Below the pieces are notes generated by a model. It was given only the letters and a program-made list of their open reading frames with translations, had not been told where the DNA came from and did not search any database. The position numbers and the translations under genes were made by a program. Below are positions 1 through 6,564 of a stretch of 6,666 nucleotides of DNA, in pieces. Location of the stretch: the NCBI GenBank assembly GCA_045614925.1, contig JAZLDV010000114.1, forward strand, positions 1 through 6,666, read 5' to 3'. The number at the start of each line of letters is the position of its first letter. Positions within the stretch are counted from its first letter, which is position 1. The stretch is from JAZLDV01 sp045614925. GTDB lineage: Bacteria; Bacillota_I; Bacilli_A; Erysipelotrichales; Coprobacillaceae.

Positions 1-2283
1 ACGTAATTCTTTGTAAGCTCCCCATGAAGCTTCTGTATAATCACTTCTATAAACATTGTCAATAATAGCTTGAACTTCTTGTCTTGCTACATCAACTAAT
101 TGTTCTTGTGTTGCAGTTTCCCCATATGCTCTAAATTCAGCCACGTGGAATGCACTGTTTCTTGAGTTGTAAGTTCCTACAACTTTTAAATTTGAAGCAT
201 AAACTGGCTCTTCAAATTCAAATGTAGTTCCATGAATTGTTGGTTCTACACTATCATTCTTTTCAGCAACTTTTGTGTAATATACACCATCTGTACTTGC
301 ATACACTTCAAAATGATAATATCTTCCTGATCCAACATATGTTACAACATTAACACTATCAATCCCTTTTATTTCACCTAAATCAACATCAAGCCATGGA
401 TTTCCTGAATATGCTCCTGCATCCCAATAAGTACTACGATTTCCATCTAATGCTTTAATCGCAAGTGCACCTGCTGAAGATGCTGATGAAGTATCAGCTC
501 CACTACTTGTAAATGGTCTTGCTAATAAGATATCTCTTGTTTCTTCTCCATATACAAAGATTTCACTTAAATGGAAAGATTGATTTGTTTGATTTCCTGG
601 ATTTACTTTTCCAGTTCCATCAATTTTAATAAATTTAACTTCTAAATCACTATCAATAGGATGAGAGTTTCCTGCATCTTTAGTTCCTCTTGCAGTATGT
701 GATCCTGCTAAAGTCCAATTTTCACCATCTTTAGAAATATATAAATCATAGAAATATGATCTAACAGTATTATCAGAAGTTTTTGTACTATGATATGGTC
801 TAACTACGATTTCTTCTAAATCATAATAAGCATCTAATTCTAAAATAATTTCTAATTCTTTAATATCTGGACCTAAAGTTCCATATGTAGATGTTTTTCC
901 ATCTGTAAGTGCTGCAATTCCTCCATCAGCAATTGATGTCGCATTTGTAGTTAATGCTTTCTTATAAGAAGCAACATTAACTCTAGATCTTAATGTTTCA
1001 ACTGCAAATTTTAATGCAGCATGTTCTTCTTTTAATTCTTTAATTGTTAAATCTTTTTGCATAGCTGCTTCAGCTTTAGAAATAGCAGCTAATAATCTTG
1101 CATAAGAATTTTTAGTATATGATGAAGATGAAATTGCTTTTGCTTCATCAATTAAATCACTTAATAATTCTTTATTAGAAAAATCTTTAGAAGATTCATT
1201 TAATGTCAATTCACCTGTAAGAGTGACACCATTTTCTTCATAAGAAATAGTGATTGTTTGTGTATTATCTTTTGTTTTATCAAAACCAGTAATAGTCACT
1301 TTATCACTAATATCTTGACTATATCCTGAATTGTATGTAGCAGTTACAGTTAAATCTAAATCATTTCCTGTTTCATACATATTATTTTGTTTAACAGTAA
1401 TACCTGTTAATAATGATAATTCTACTTGTGGTAACCCTGAAGTAGAAATACCAGCAACCTGACATACCCCATTTGCTTGTAATGTAATTGTTTCATAACC
1501 ATTATATCCTGTTTCATTACCAGCATTTGAAATAATTGAAATTTGTTTTCCACCTTTATCTAAAGCTTCTAATACAAATTTAGAATAGAATAAAATACTT
1601 CCTCTAGGTACATGGTAATCACTTGTTACCATAATAATAGATTCCACTTCTGGATAATCATTATTTAATAATTCATAAGTATATTGTGCATTTCCTACAG
1701 TTGTAGGTGCTCTTGTTTCAACGATTAATCGATCTGCATCTAATCCTTGATCTAATAACCATTGCCCCATTAATCCCCCTTCTGTTACATTAGGGTTATT
1801 TGCTGCAGTTCCTCCTCCAGTTACTGCAATATAAGCATCTGGATATTTATTCGCTAATGCTAATCCTACTTGTAATCTTCCGATTAACTCTTCTTTCATT
1901 GTTCCATCATCATTTAAAGCAAATCCTAAAACAACAATGGCAACTTTACTATCATCAACTTCTATTGATGGAAGTTGAGTTGCATCAGCTCCTGATTCTA
2001 AAATATCAACTTCATTAACATAACCATCGGCATTGATTTCACTCCAATAGTTCATGATCTTTTCCCAGGCTTCTCCTGTATCTTGATCAACTGCTTTTAA
2101 TTCATTTAATACTCTATCAATATCAGTTGCAGCATCATCCTGATAATCTCTATAGTAAGCAATTAATTGTTTAATATATGTTTCTGCAGTTTCAGCAGCA
2201 GAAACATTAACTGAAAAATTAAAAGCTGTTACTACCATAGAAACAACTAATAAGACCGAGATAATCTTTTTAAGCATTTTCAT
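1..2283 (-). CDS. Secreted YdcF/ElyC/SanA-type (DUF218) protein with Ig-like, FIVAR and two discoidin domains, 3' end outside window
   Basis: Open for 761 codons to the window edge, so the C-terminus and any anchor (such as LPXTG) are not seen. Residues 1-30 are a signal peptide: a KMLKK-type basic start, a hydrophobic core, and likely cleavage near VSA-A. Residues about 113-236 match the DUF218 fold: VVLG at 117-120, D-G then L-x-x-R136, TGGG at 155-158, E168, T195-x-G-N198, and a TSDYHVPR signature at 220-227. A bacterial Ig-like domain follows (about 286-362), then a FIVAR-like helical segment (371-436), two F5/8 type C domains (about 440-580 and 584-722), and the start of a second helical/FIVAR segment. 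The start at 2283 is fixed by AGGAGG 8 nt upstream; an in-frame ATG at 2277 sits too far away. DUF218 proteins are linked to envelope and peptidoglycan processes, but their chemistry is poorly defined. The discoidin domains suggest glycan or surface binding. The specific role is unknown. Confidence 0.88.
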   Translation of the reverse strand, partial: MKMLKKIISVLLVVSMVVTAFNFSVNVSAAETAETYIKQLIAYYRDYQDDAATDIDRVLNELKAVDQDTGEAWEKIMNYWSEINADGYVNEVDILESGADATQLPSIEVDDSKVAIVVLGFALNDDGTMKEELIGRLQVGLALANKYPDAYIAVTGGGTAANNPNVTEGGLMGQWLLDQGLDADRLIVETRAPTTVGNAQYTYELLNNDYPEVESIIMVTSDYHVPRGSILFYSKFVLEALDKGGKQISIISNAGNETGYNGYETITLQANGVCQVAGISTSGLPQVELSLLTGITVKQNNMYETGNDLDLTVTATYNSGYSQDISDKVTITGFDKTKDNTQTITISYEENGVTLTGELTLNESSKDFSNKELLSDLIDEAKAISSSSYTKNSYARLLAAISKAEAAMQKDLTIKELKEEHAALKFAVETLRSRVNVASYKKALTTNATSIADGGIAALTDGKTSTYGTLGPDIKELEIILELDAYYDLEEIVVRPYHSTKTSDNTVRSYFYDLYISKDGENWTLAGSHTARGTKDAGNSHPIDSDLEVKFIKIDGTGKVNPGNQTNQSFHLSEIFVYGEETRDILLARPFTSSGADTSSASSAGALAIKALDGNRSTYWDAGAYSGNPWLDVDLGEIKGIDSVNVVTYVGSGRYYHFEVYASTDGVYYTKVAEKNDSVEPTIHGTTFEFEEPVYASNLKVVGTYNSRNSAFHVAEFRAYGETATQEQLVDVARQEVQAIIDNVYRSDYTEASWGAYKELR

Positions 2284-2311
2284 TATGTTTTCCTCCTCAT
2301 TTGTTTTTTAA

Positions 2312-2328
2312 CATGTAAATTATACATG
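2312..2328. repeat. Inverted repeat over the -10 region (CATGTA-5-TACATG)
   Basis: Perfect 6-bp arms, CATGTA at 2312-2317 and TACATG at 2323-2328, are separated by 5 bp and enclose the TATAAT box of the downstream surface-protein gene. The position would suit an operator for a dimeric repressor. Such a short palindrome can also arise by chance in AT-rich DNA, and no regulator can be assigned. Confidence 0.4.
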
Positions 2329-2347
2329 GTTTTACAAATTTTGAAAA
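2319..2347 (-). promoter_or_regulatory. Probable sigma-A promoter of the secreted DUF218 protein gene
   Basis: On the minus strand a perfect -10 hexamer TATAAT (2324-2319) lies 17 bp after TTTTCA (2347-2342), a weak -35 with 4 of 6 consensus matches. A 16-bp spacing to TTTCAA is equally possible. Transcription would begin near 2312, leaving a leader of about 30 nt with AGGAGG at 2297-2292. Placement after the hyd terminator and before the start codon supports an independent transcription unit. Confidence 0.6.
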
Positions 2348-2378
2348 GGGTTTCATTTGTTCTTAATGTAAAATTTGT
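2334..2378. repeat. 9-bp inverted repeat upstream of the surface-protein promoter
   Basis: ACAAATTTT (2334-2342) and AAAATTTGT (2370-2378) are perfect inverted copies separated by 27 bp. The inner copy overlaps the spacer and -35 of the predicted promoter; the outer copy lies just after the hyd operon terminator. This could be a paired binding site or a DNA/RNA stem. It is made almost wholly of A and T, so chance is a serious alternative. Confidence 0.35.
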
Positions 2379-2381
2379 GTT

Positions 2382-2415
2382 AAATAAAAAAACATCATTT
2401 CCTAAGAAATGATGT
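2382..2415 (-). terminator. Intrinsic terminator of the hyd operon, overlapping the end of hydF
   Basis: On the minus strand a perfect 10-bp stem (ACATCATTTC / GAAATGATGT, 2415-2406 and 2401-2392) with the 4-nt loop TTAG is followed by T6-A-T3. The loop holds the hydF stop codon TAG (2404-2402), so the 5' arm encodes the last residues of HydF. The stem is AT-rich but long and perfect, and the T-tract is strong in this direction only. Confidence 0.9.
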
Positions 2416-3592
2416 CAAAAGGTTCTAAACTTCTTTTTAGTATTCCATTCATATGCGCTATAATCATACCATAATTGGCAATAGGTATACCATTTTGTGA
2501 TGTATATTGTATACGATACTGCATTTCTTTTTCATTTAACATACACCCACCACAATGAATAACTAATTTATATTTTGATAAGTCTTCAGGATATTGTGTA
2601 CCTGAAGTGAATTCAAATTTTATATCTTTTTTTGTATAGTCTAATATCCATTGAGGAATTTTCACTGTCCCTATATCTTCACATTGACGATGATGTGTAC
2701 ATCCTTCACTAATTAATACAATATCCTGATCATTTAAATGATCTAGTGTATATGCTGCTTTAATATTCGCATTCAAATCACCTTTGAATCTTGCCATTAA
2801 TATAGAAAAAGATGTTAGCATAATATTTTCAGGAACTATTTTTGAAACTTGATTAAACACCTGTGAATCAGTAATGACAAGTTTAGGTTTTTTGTTTAAT
2901 AATTGTAGAGTACTTTCTAACTGATCTACACTACATACTAAAGACGATGCATTGACATCTAAAATAGCTCTAATAGTTAATTGCTGAGGTAAGATTAATC
3001 TTCCTTTTGGAGCTGCTTTATCTATTGGGACAACAAGTATAACAAGATCACCTTCGTTAACGATATCAGCTAATAATGTTTTATTAGTATCTTTTTGCTG
3101 AATTAATGAAGCTAGTTTTTCTTTTAATTCATAAATATTTGTATCATTAATTGCACTAATATAAATTTCTTTTTGTGATAATTCTTTTTTATGTTCTAAA
3201 AGATCACATTTATTATAAGCAATCAGATATGGAATCTGTCTTTCTTTAAATAAGTCAATTAACTGATAATCATAATCTTGTAATCCTTTTATACAATCTA
3301 CAACCAAAACAGCAATATCAGTTTTTACTAAAACCTGTTTTGCTTTTTTTACACGTAATAACCCTAGTTCTCCTTCATCATCAATACCTGGTGTATCAAT
3401 AATTACAACTGGTCCCATAGGATTTAATTCCATTGCTTTACTCACAGGGTCTGTAGTTGTCCCTAAAACATCAGAAACTACACATAACTGCTGCTGAGTC
3501 ACTGCATTAACAACACTTGACTTTCCTGCATTTCTTAAACCAAAAAAAGCAATATGTGTTCTTAAAGATGATGGACTTTGATTTAAACTCAT
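2402..3592 (-). CDS. hydF: [FeFe]-hydrogenase maturation GTPase HydF
   Basis: HydF is the scaffold on which the 2Fe subcluster precursor is held before transfer to apo-HydA in the cytoplasm. The 396 residues are close to the usual length of about 400. The N-terminal G domain is complete: P-loop GLRNAGKSS (18-26), a TTT switch I at 45-47, DTPG (66-69), NKCD (127-130) and SAI (146-148). A dimerisation region follows. The C-terminal cluster site shows C298-x-H300 and H346-C347-x2-C350, the family's CxH...HCxxC signature for a [4Fe-4S] cluster. The G1, G3 and G4 motifs and the cluster ligands are intact, so it should be functional. The start at 3592 has an AGAGG site 7 nt upstream that overlaps the hydG stop codon; the gap to hydG is 10 nt. 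It is the last gene of the operon. Confidence 0.97.
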   Translation of the reverse strand: MSLNQSPSSLRTHIAFFGLRNAGKSSVVNAVTQQQLCVVSDVLGTTTDPVSKAMELNPMGPVVIIDTPGIDDEGELGLLRVKKAKQVLVKTDIAVLVVDCIKGLQDYDYQLIDLFKERQIPYLIAYNKCDLLEHKKELSQKEIYISAINDTNIYELKEKLASLIQQKDTNKTLLADIVNEGDLVILVVPIDKAAPKGRLILPQQLTIRAILDVNASSLVCSVDQLESTLQLLNKKPKLVITDSQVFNQVSKIVPENIMLTSFSILMARFKGDLNANIKAAYTLDHLNDQDIVLISEGCTHHRQCEDIGTVKIPQWILDYTKKDIKFEFTSGTQYPEDLSKYKLVIHCGGCMLNEKEMQYRIQYTSQNGIPIANYGMIIAHMNGILKRSLEPFDIIS

Positions 3593-3602
3593 TGTTTTAC
3601 CT

Positions 3603-5045
3603 CTAGAATCTGAAGTCTCTTCTATTAGATTTCTTTATATCATTAATATTAGAAACTGCAATTTTCTTTACATTAGGATGAGGAATTTTTTCTAATTCTT
3701 CATCAATTAATTTATATCCAATCTCTTTAGTCTTTTCACTAGCATAGTCTTCTAAATATTCACATAAAGTCATTAATGCATTAGGATGACAGCAGTTTAA
3801 GATTTGTCCATTTTTGCATAAAGCCATGAAACGATCTCCCGTTCTTCCCTCTCTATAACATGCAGTACAGAATGATGGAATATGTCCATTTTCCATTAAC
3901 CAATGAACAACTTCATCTAATGTTCTTTCATCACTTAATTCAAATTGTTCTGTATCTTTAGGTCTAATTTCTTCTGTATATCCTCCTACTGAAGTACGAG
4001 AAGCACCACTGACTTGAGATACACCTAAATTTAATAATTTACCACGTACTTCTTCTGATTCTCTTGTAGAAATAATAATACCAGTATATGGTACTGCTAA
4101 ACGGATACATGCAGTAATTTTAGCAAAGATATCATCTGAAATAGAATTATCAAATACATTAGGATCAATATCATCTGCTTTTTTAATACGTGGAACACTA
4201 ATAGTATGTGGACCTACTCCATGTACTGCTTCTAAGTGTTCTGCATGCATCAATAATCCAGCAAATTCATATTTATACATTTCTAATCCAAATAATACAC
4301 CTAAACCTACATCATCAATACCACCTTCCATAGCTCTATCCATAGCTTCAGTATGGTATGCATAATTATGTTTAGGTCCTTTAGGATGTAATTGTTCATA
4401 ACTTTCTTTATGATAAGTTTCCTGGAATAAGATATAAGTTCCAATTCCAGCATCTTTTAATTTTCTATAGTTTTCTACAGTAGTTGCCGCAATATTTACA
4501 TTAACTCTTCTAATTGCTCCATTTTTATGATTTACACTATAAATTGTATTAATACATTCTAATATATATTCAATAGGATTGTTAATTGGATCTTCTCCTG
4601 ATTCAATTGCTAATCTTTTATGACCCATATCCTGAAGAGCAATAACTTCTTTTCTTACTTCTTCTTGTGTTAATTTCTTTCTAGGAATTGTTTTATTCTG
4701 ATAATGATATGGACAATATACACATCCATTTACACAATAATTAGATAAATATAAAGGTGCAAACAATACAATTCTATTTCCATAGAATGCTAATTTAATT
4801 TCTTCTGCAATCTTATAAATTTCTTGTACCTTTTCTTCAATATCACATTCTAATAATACTGAACCTTCTCTATGTGATAAACCATGACACACATAACCAT
4901 TTTCAGTTTTTACTGGTCTTGCTTTATCTAATATTGAATCAATTAATTCAATATTATTTTTATTTGCTCTTGCATATTCTAACGTTTCTAATATTTCCTC
5001 ATTACTTATAAATTCTTCTGCCTTTAATGACTTTGGATTATACAT
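3603..5045 (-). CDS. hydG: [FeFe]-hydrogenase maturation radical SAM tyrosine lyase HydG
   Basis: HydG cleaves tyrosine with S-adenosylmethionine, releasing p-cresol and making the CO and cyanide ligands on an iron-cysteine synthon. From ATG 5045 it has 480 residues, near the usual 470 or so. The radical SAM cluster motif is C104-x3-C108-x2-C111. FQETYH (207-212), DDVGLGVLFGL (from 244) and GVGPHTISVPR (276-286) are strongly HydG-like. The C-terminal cluster that carries the dangler iron has all its ligands, C393-x2-C396-x22-C419, which separates it from ThiH and other tyrosine lyases. The reading frame stays open upstream to a TTG at 5081, but that codon lacks a ribosome binding site. The ATG has AGGGGG at good spacing and overlaps the hydE stop by 8 nt (ATGTATAA), suggesting translational coupling. 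Confidence 0.97.
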   Translation of the reverse strand: MYNPKSLKAEEFISNEEILETLEYARANKNNIELIDSILDKARPVKTENGYVCHGLSHREGSVLLECDIEEKVQEIYKIAEEIKLAFYGNRIVLFAPLYLSNYCVNGCVYCPYHYQNKTIPRKKLTQEEVRKEVIALQDMGHKRLAIESGEDPINNPIEYILECINTIYSVNHKNGAIRRVNVNIAATTVENYRKLKDAGIGTYILFQETYHKESYEQLHPKGPKHNYAYHTEAMDRAMEGGIDDVGLGVLFGLEMYKYEFAGLLMHAEHLEAVHGVGPHTISVPRIKKADDIDPNVFDNSISDDIFAKITACIRLAVPYTGIIISTRESEEVRGKLLNLGVSQVSGASRTSVGGYTEEIRPKDTEQFELSDERTLDEVVHWLMENGHIPSFCTACYREGRTGDRFMALCKNGQILNCCHPNALMTLCEYLEDYASEKTKEIGYKLIDEELEKIPHPNVKKIAVSNINDIKKSNRRDFRF

Positions 5046-6093
5046 AATTTTCTTCCCCCTTATAATCTCCCCTATGTACAACTATATTAAAACCAATATC
5101 ATACATATCTTTTTTTATACTTTCTAAATACTGTGCAGACTCTTTGCCATCATGTGATTTATGATTGTATAATTCATATTGCCCCCTTACACTAAGTGGA
5201 GAAAGGTTAGGCATAATGACATTTGCACCTGCAAGTATTCCTTGTTCTCTTCCTGTTTTTTCTAAAGTAGATAAAGCTGTCGTTGAAGGTAATAAGATTG
5301 ATGGATGAATCAATCTTATTATAGATAAAAGATAACATGTTTCTTCTACACTTCCTGCTTCTTTATCTTTAAATATTGAACTGTGATGTGGAATAAATGG
5401 ACCTATTCCACACATATGTGGTTTAAATGTTTCTATAAATTTTAAATCTTTAGCTAAAGTATATGAACTCTGATAAGGTGATCCTACCATAAATCCACAT
5501 CCAACCTGATATCCTATTTCTTTTAAATTTTTTAAGCATTGCATTCTAAATTCATAAGACATAGATGATGGATGTAACTTTTCATAATGTTCTTTATCTG
5601 CTGTTTCATGTCTTAAAAGATAACGATTAGCTCCTGCATCATATAACTTTTTATAACTTTCATAACTTCTTTCACCTACAGATAAAGTGATCGCACAATC
5701 ACTATATCTTTCTCTGATTGTTTTAACGATATCACATAAAATATCATCTGTATAATAAGGATCCTCTCCTCCTTGTAGTACAAATGTACGATAACCTAGT
5801 TGATATCCTTGTTCACAACATTCTAAGATTTCATCTTTATAAAGTCTATATCTAAAACATTCACCATTTTTTGCACGAATACCACAATAATGGCAATCAT
5901 TTTTGCAATAATTACTAATTTCGATTAATCCTCTAATATAAACATCATGATTATAATATTGCAATCTGACAATCTCTGCTTTTTCTTTTAAGTAAAGTGC
6001 TAATTCTTCATTTCTTGCTTCTATAAGACACTGATATTCTTCAACAGTTAAACTATGTGTCTTATATAACTTATCAATCAATGACTTCATCAT
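5038..6093 (-). CDS. hydE: [FeFe]-hydrogenase maturation radical SAM enzyme HydE
   Basis: HydE is the second radical SAM maturase and acts on the HydG-made iron-cysteine-CO/CN product on the way to the di-iron precursor loaded on HydF. The 351 residues equal the usual length. The cluster motif C63-x3-C67-x2-C70 sits in an ISNYCKNDCHYCG context. GGEDPYY (108-114) matches the SAM-binding GGE motif, RHETAD (161-166) with KLHP (172-175) is typical of HydE, and GIGPFIPH (229-236) completes the barrel signature. No cysteine occurs after residue 253, so the second, non-essential cluster known in the Thermotoga enzyme is absent. TAAGG precedes ATG 6093 by 6 nt; the adjacent ATG 6090 is equally usable. 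The start overlaps the upstream gene by 20 nt. The main alternative, the related PylB/BioB group, is excluded by the hydG and hydF neighbours and the motifs. Confidence 0.96.
   Translation of the reverse strand: MMKSLIDKLYKTHSLTVEEYQCLIEARNEELALYLKEKAEIVRLQYYNHDVYIRGLIEISNYCKNDCHYCGIRAKNGECFRYRLYKDEILECCEQGYQLGYRTFVLQGGEDPYYTDDILCDIVKTIRERYSDCAITLSVGERSYESYKKLYDAGANRYLLRHETADKEHYEKLHPSSMSYEFRMQCLKNLKEIGYQVGCGFMVGSPYQSSYTLAKDLKFIETFKPHMCGIGPFIPHHSSIFKDKEAGSVEETCYLLSIIRLIHPSILLPSTTALSTLEKTGREQGILAGANVIMPNLSPLSVRGQYELYNHKSHDGKESAQYLESIKKDMYDIGFNIVVHRGDYKGEENYV
5055..5060 (-). promoter_or_regulatory. Ribosome binding site that fixes the hydG start
   Basis: AGGGGG on the minus strand lies 9 nt before ATG 5045, inside the end of hydE. 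The alternative upstream TTG at 5081 is preceded by an AT-rich stretch with no purine-rich site. The shorter hydG start is therefore preferred. Confidence 0.75.
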
Positions 6094-6343
6094 TATATAC
6101 CTTATGAGAATAAGCAGTCTTCACTCCTACACCTTCTAGTTTCCCTATCTTTCCAGTCAATGTAGAAATAATATTTTGAGATGCTTCAATCGCAATACTA
6201 ATAATATTTATATGACGTTCTCTATATGGAATACCCATTCTTCCAATAATATATTCCCCATAATCATGCAGCAATCTATTTAAAGATTCAATAGAATCCT
6301 GATTTTCAACAATAATTCCAATTACTGCTACTCTTGTTTCCAT
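6074..6343 (-). CDS. TM1266-like iron-only hydrogenase system putative regulator (ACT-like)
   Basis: An 89-residue protein with a beta-alpha-beta-beta-alpha-beta layout like ACT/NikR C-terminal domains: strand RVAVIGIIV (4-12), helix about 18-28, a GRMGIPY turn (34-40), strand INIISIAIEA (45-54), helix about 55-67 and strand GVGVKTAYS (71-79). This matches the small family typified by Thermotoga TM1266, found beside hydEFG genes and annotated as an iron-only hydrogenase system regulator. It has no DNA-binding domain of its own and its ligand and target are not established, so regulator is a family label. I chose ATG 6343 over ATG 6349 because GGGGAGG ends 7 nt before the former but only 1 nt before the latter. 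It is the first gene of the operon and overlaps hydE, implying coupled translation. Confidence 0.9.
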   Translation of the reverse strand: METRVAVIGIIVENQDSIESLNRLLHDYGEYIIGRMGIPYRERHINIISIAIEASQNIISTLTGKIGKLEGVGVKTAYSHKVYNDEVID

Positions 6344-6350
6344 ATACATT

Positions 6351-6357
6351 CCTCCCC
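6351..6357 (-). promoter_or_regulatory. Strong ribosome binding site of the first hyd operon gene
   Basis: GGGGAGG on the minus strand directly follows the T-rich tail of the leader hairpin. It lies 7 nt from ATG 6343 and only 1 nt from ATG 6349, so it points to the shorter protein. Its closeness to the hairpin tail means that termination upstream would remove this site from the transcript. Confidence 0.8.
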
Positions 6358-6387
6358 AAAAAATAAAAAAGCACCTAAAAAAGGTGC
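6358..6387 (-). terminator. Terminator-like hairpin in the hyd operon leader (possible attenuator)
   Basis: On the minus strand GCACCT (6387-6382), a T5 loop and AGGTGC (6376-6371) form a perfect 6-bp GC-rich stem followed by T6-A-T6, the hallmark of intrinsic termination. It lies downstream of the predicted operon promoter and ends at the ribosome binding site of the first gene. The preceding gene already has its own terminator at 6528-6557, so this hairpin belongs to the hyd leader. Conditional termination is inferred; simple RNA stabilisation is the alternative. Confidence 0.7.
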
Positions 6388-6458
6388 ATAAAAATAAACA
6401 TCGTTAATTTTACTGCAGCCTTTCACTTAGAACTCATCTTTATGTCAGGTGTATTATA

Positions 6459-6487
6459 AATATACGATTTTTTAGCCATTTAGTCAA
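6459..6487 (-). promoter_or_regulatory. Probable sigma-A promoter of the hyd operon
   Basis: TTGACT (6487-6482) and TATATT (6464-6459) on the minus strand are separated by the ideal 17 bp, each one mismatch from consensus. A perfect TATAAT follows at once (6458-6453), but it is 23 bp from the -35 and has no better partner, so TATATT is preferred. The predicted start is about A6452. The position between the upstream gene's terminator and the first hyd gene supports the call. Confidence 0.7.
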
Positions 6488-6527
6488 CTAAAACACTTAC
6501 AATTCGAATTACAACAAACTCTAACAT

Positions 6528-6557
6528 AAAAAAGACAGGATGTTTTCACATCCTGTC
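6528..6557 (-). terminator. Intrinsic terminator of the cell-wall-binding protein gene
   Basis: A perfect 9-bp stem GACAGGATG / CATCCTGTC with a 6-nt loop (TGAAAA on the minus strand) is followed by T6. It lies 7 nt after the stop codon of the upstream gene and before the hyd promoter, so it separates the two transcription units. Confidence 0.92.
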
Positions 6558-6564
6558 ATAAAGT

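Larger units (their letters stand above)
6344..6452 (-). promoter_or_regulatory. 5' leader of the hyd operon, candidate cis-regulatory RNA
   Basis: The predicted transcript starts near 6452 with ACACCTG and runs about 109 nt to the first start codon. It ends in the terminator-like hairpin. CACCT at 6451-6447 can pair with AGGTG (6376-6372) of the hairpin's 3' arm, giving a possible antiterminator. Two weaker stems are visible: GACAT (6446-6442) with ATGTT near 6400, and an AT-rich hairpin with a GAT loop in the segment about 6395-6415. The more conserved-looking middle part (TTCTAAGTGAAAGGCTGCAG, 6431-6412) is single-stranded in these foldings. I do not recognise a known riboswitch class. No leader peptide is evident. 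Confidence 0.45.

Noticed and set aside
440..722. Possible duplicated DNA segment giving the two discoidin domains
   Set aside because: These numbers are residue positions in the minus-strand surface protein. The two domains share the fold pattern (Y-x-S-x-D-G near the end of the sheet, then a terminal F/V-x-A/V-Y-G-E) but little direct sequence identity, so this is an old domain repeat, not a recent DNA duplication.
1800..2018. A 72-codon plus-strand open reading frame
   Set aside because: It lies wholly inside the minus-strand DUF218 protein gene, encodes a low-complexity Leu/Gln/His-rich peptide, and has no domain. It is a shadow of the real gene.
5046..5081. Twelve-residue N-terminal extension of HydG from a TTG codon
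   Set aside because: There is no ribosome binding site before the TTG and it would overlap hydE by 44 nt. ATG 5045 has a strong site and gives a normal HydG N-terminus.
6344..6349. ATG 6349 as the start of the TM1266-like protein
   Set aside because: The Shine-Dalgarno sequence ends only 1 nt before it, while ATG 6343 has the normal 7-nt spacing.
6388..6452. Known riboswitch or hammerhead-like core in the hyd leader (GATGAG...GTGAAA on the minus strand)
   Set aside because: The order and spacing do not give the CUGAUGA...GAAA core with a proper stem II, and I could not match THF, SAM, fluoride, c-di-GMP, preQ1, ZTP or cobalamin consensus features by eye.
6453..6458. Perfect TATAAT as the hyd operon -10 box
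   Set aside because: It is 23 bp from TTGACT and the hexamer 17 bp upstream (AAATGG) is a poor -35. TATATT at the ideal spacing is preferred, though minor use of TATAAT cannot be excluded.
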